Of a DNA stretch of 9,180 bases, positions 8,701-9,180 are shown piece by piece. Positions within the stretch are counted from its first letter, which is position 1. Each line of letters starts with the position of its first letter. Made by a program: the position numbers and the translations under genes. This DNA comes from Planctomycetaceae bacterium (GTDB taxonomy: Bacteria > Planctomycetota > Planctomycetia > Pirellulales > Pirellulaceae). The stretch spans positions 5,938 to 15,117 of the forward strand of contig PANG01000025.1 of assembly GCA_002708345.1 (NCBI GenBank), written 5' to 3'. The notes under the pieces were generated by a model. It saw only the letters and a program-made list of their open reading frames with translations. It did not search any database and was not told the origin of the DNA.

Positions 8701-9180
8701 CACCGTGCCTGCGACCTGGGGTTCGACAAGAGCCAGCAGGCCCCGCTGCCGAAGACGAAGCTGCTCTACCACGTCACGCTGCTTGACGTCCAGCAACAAC
8801 TCCTTGGCAAGCCGTACCGAGTCAAACTGAAATAACTGCATCTTGCCAGCCGCCTCCAGCGGGTCGGCATCCTCCAGGCTCTCTACAAGCTCGGTTCCCT
8901 GGGCCGTCCGCTTATCTACAAAGTCCTGCAGCTTCTCAAGTGTTTCATCAGAGAGATCGAGTCGATCCGACTCGGCACCGGAGAGCACGTCTGCCAGCAC
9001 GCCGACATACGGATTCGCCTTGGCAACTGCCTTGTCATCGTCTCCGTCATCGTCTCCGTCATCCGCGTCGTCATCCGCATCGTCATCCGCATCGTCATCC
9101 GCGTCGTCATCCGCGTCGTCATCCGCGTCGTCATCCGCGTCGTCATCCGAGTCGTCATCCGCGTCGCCTTCCTGGCACGC
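5749..9180 (-). CDS. Large secretin N-domain protein without a visible pore domain (GspD-like), 5' end beyond window
   Basis: The frame is open from the right edge to a TAA at 5749-5751, giving 1143 visible residues; a GTG at 8998-9000 (numbered residue 1 here) is internal, not a convincing start. Upstream of residue 1 lie a lone Cys, an (ADDD)n acidic tract and a short linker. Then come a helical region (1-157) with LTxxQ-like motifs, an acidic linker with two DDKPM units, an N0/STN-like domain (about 195-270), and stacked secretin N1-type (NolW-like) domains at about 280-356, 364-431, 447-508, 511-576, 736-845 and 857-961. A Pro-rich linker lies at 632-672. A half domain (969-993) leads into a Gly/Ser/Arg/Pro tail ending GGGRPQ. 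Secretins form the outer-membrane T2SS channel, and N-domains form its periplasmic rings. The C-terminal beta-barrel motif, typically near 'VPxLxxIPxLGxLF', is absent. By position before gspE it replaces gspD. Domain borders are by eye; Pfam-type family calls are inferred. Confidence 0.82.
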   Translation of the reverse strand, partial: ACQEGDADDDSDDDADDDADDDADDDADDDADDDADDDADDGDDDGDDDKAVAKANPYVGVLADVLSGAESDRLDLSDETLEKLQDFVDKRTAQGTELVESLEDADPLEAAGKMQLFQFDSVRLAKELLLDVKQRDVVEQLRLRQRGLLALVEPQVAGTVVLDDEQQEKVKELIVLHLQASVAEESEERTAQLADVQKQLAAVLSEDQQVTFHEMLGTTDDLAEAGSDDKPMPGDDDKPMKTTVASEAIVTPEGDLKLRFSFSFTPWQDVIEWFAEQADLSLQMDGPPPGTFNYTDKNFYTPGEAIDVMNGVLLTRGFTLVRRRQLLTLVNLEDDIPDVLVEYVPLSELDDRGEYELIKTLFQLVKMTPEEAEADLQKLIGPTGAIYVFPAAKQILVQETAGRLRTIRSLIEAVEKPRVIGESTITEVELEFIPAEDVLAVARILMGLGEDDNNAEGINFGVDPLGTRIFLTGTEENIAIITDLVKRMDKDPLAGIEETGPVEQPQLQTHPIQVADPTSTYEVLQTMLAGLPDVRMSLDPTTNKIIAFARPSEQMKIKAVIAELEGDVPIFEVISLRTLDPTMALAMIGNMFGGDPEAPDPDGPKVTADITTMKLFVRATTSEMDAIKEMITRLEAENTTASGGNIRLIPWSGDSAVEAVERATRFWTGGNRIRMIAPENRNSSRLDLRRTNEEEDPAPRQPLPLPPRPEAVPPRPNTSTPAIPRPLTSQLAPGAAVQFIVEEAQPQAVSGAGGEIVIEVTEEGILLVSEDLEALDKFETLLRQFMPTNAGLGESKITVFYLKYAKADVAASLIQQILSGGAGSSSSIGSLMGDITGGLMGGGGGLMGMLLGSGGEAGGDTIGTTFEATSTVSIVADPRLNALVVQAVEEDVAMIEDLLGVIDKEGSITDVETAGKPRLIPVIYTSAESIANTIKEVYADRLNSGGSSRGQPQRGGNDDIMKMLQSMRGGGGGGGRGGSSAAKSEPPKMSIGVDTESNSIVVAAPEPLFREVQELVHQLDSANIQSQDSLEVRTLRLTNPEVVQQALQSILGDRVQTTTSSGSSSSRPSGTSGGSGQPTADQIRQRMEFFNQLRGGSSGGRPSGGSSTGGRPGGGSGFPGGSRPGGSSGGRPGGGSPGGGRPQ
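5752..5898 (-). repeat. Gly-rich low-complexity tail of the secretin-like protein
   Basis: Residues 1035-1083 are almost only Gly, Ser, Arg and Pro, built from irregular GGRPGGGS-type units. At the DNA level this gives degenerate CCACCGCCAGG-like repeats on the plus strand. It occupies the place where a secretin barrel would normally be found, and is likely disordered. It may mediate protein contacts, but no function can be read from the sequence. Confidence 0.75.
9034..9168. repeat. 12-base tandem repeat encoding an (ADDD)n acidic tract
   Basis: Nine consecutive 12-base units run from 9061 to 9168, consensus ATCCGCGTCGTC on the plus strand, with single-base variants at 9079, 9091, 9154 and 9167. 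Two related units (GTCATCGTCTCC) precede them at 9034-9057. Read on the minus strand in the secretin-like frame they encode ADDD or SDDD tetrapeptides, then DDDG units. All units are multiples of three, so copy-number change would keep the frame. The tract is inside the coding sequence, near the N-terminus. Confidence 0.93.

Noticed and set aside
8998..9000. GTG as the true start of the secretin-like gene
   Set aside because: The frame stays open for all 60 codons to the window edge with a non-random acidic tract and a Cys, and starting here would leave no export signal.
8916..9158. Minus-strand ORF translating to MTTR/MTMR repeats
   Set aside because: It is an out-of-frame reading of the 12-base tandem repeat. 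The overlapping frame continues seamlessly into the N-domain protein.
9034..9168. CRISPR array or regulatory iteron from the regular repeats
   Set aside because: Units are 12 bases, contiguous with no spacers, and in frame with a coding sequence, so they are a coding minisatellite.

Overview
The window holds one long minus-strand gene cluster for a type II secretion system (T2SS), the double-membrane machine that pushes folded proteins out through the outer membrane. I see no plus-strand gene and no RNA gene, CRISPR array or insertion sequence. In transcription order (right to left) it encodes: a very large multi-domain protein of secretin N-domains (cut at the right edge), GspE (assembly ATPase), GspF (inner-membrane platform), GspG (major pseudopilin), and the minor pseudopilins GspH, GspI and GspJ (cut at the left edge). 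The E-F-G-H-I-J order is the classical gsp order. Gaps are short (45 to 50 bases or less, with overlaps at H/I-RBS and I/J) except for 193 bases between the secretin-like gene and gspE.

The organism is a diderm bacterium. The unusual secretin-like protein (long helical N-terminal region with LTxxQ-like motifs, Asp-rich and Gly/Ser/Arg/Pro-rich low-complexity stretches, many stacked N-domains) and the moderately GC-rich codon use fit Planctomycetota best. That assignment is inference from style; there is no marker gene here.

The parts should work together as follows. GspE hydrolyses ATP on the cytoplasmic face, GspF transmits this to pseudopilin assembly, GspG polymerises into the pseudopilus, and GspH/I/J (normally with GspK, not in the window) form its tip. 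The pseudopilus pushes substrate toward an outer-membrane secretin channel. GspC, K, L, M, O and a secretin barrel are not in the window.

The most notable observation is that the gene in the gspD position encodes at least 1143 residues of periplasmic secretin-type ring domains but ends in a Gly-rich tail with no recognisable secretin beta-barrel. It also starts, at the window edge, with a single Cys followed by an (ADDD)n acidic tract encoded by a 12-base tandem repeat. This suggests a split secretin whose N-domain part may be a lipoprotein, with the pore encoded elsewhere.
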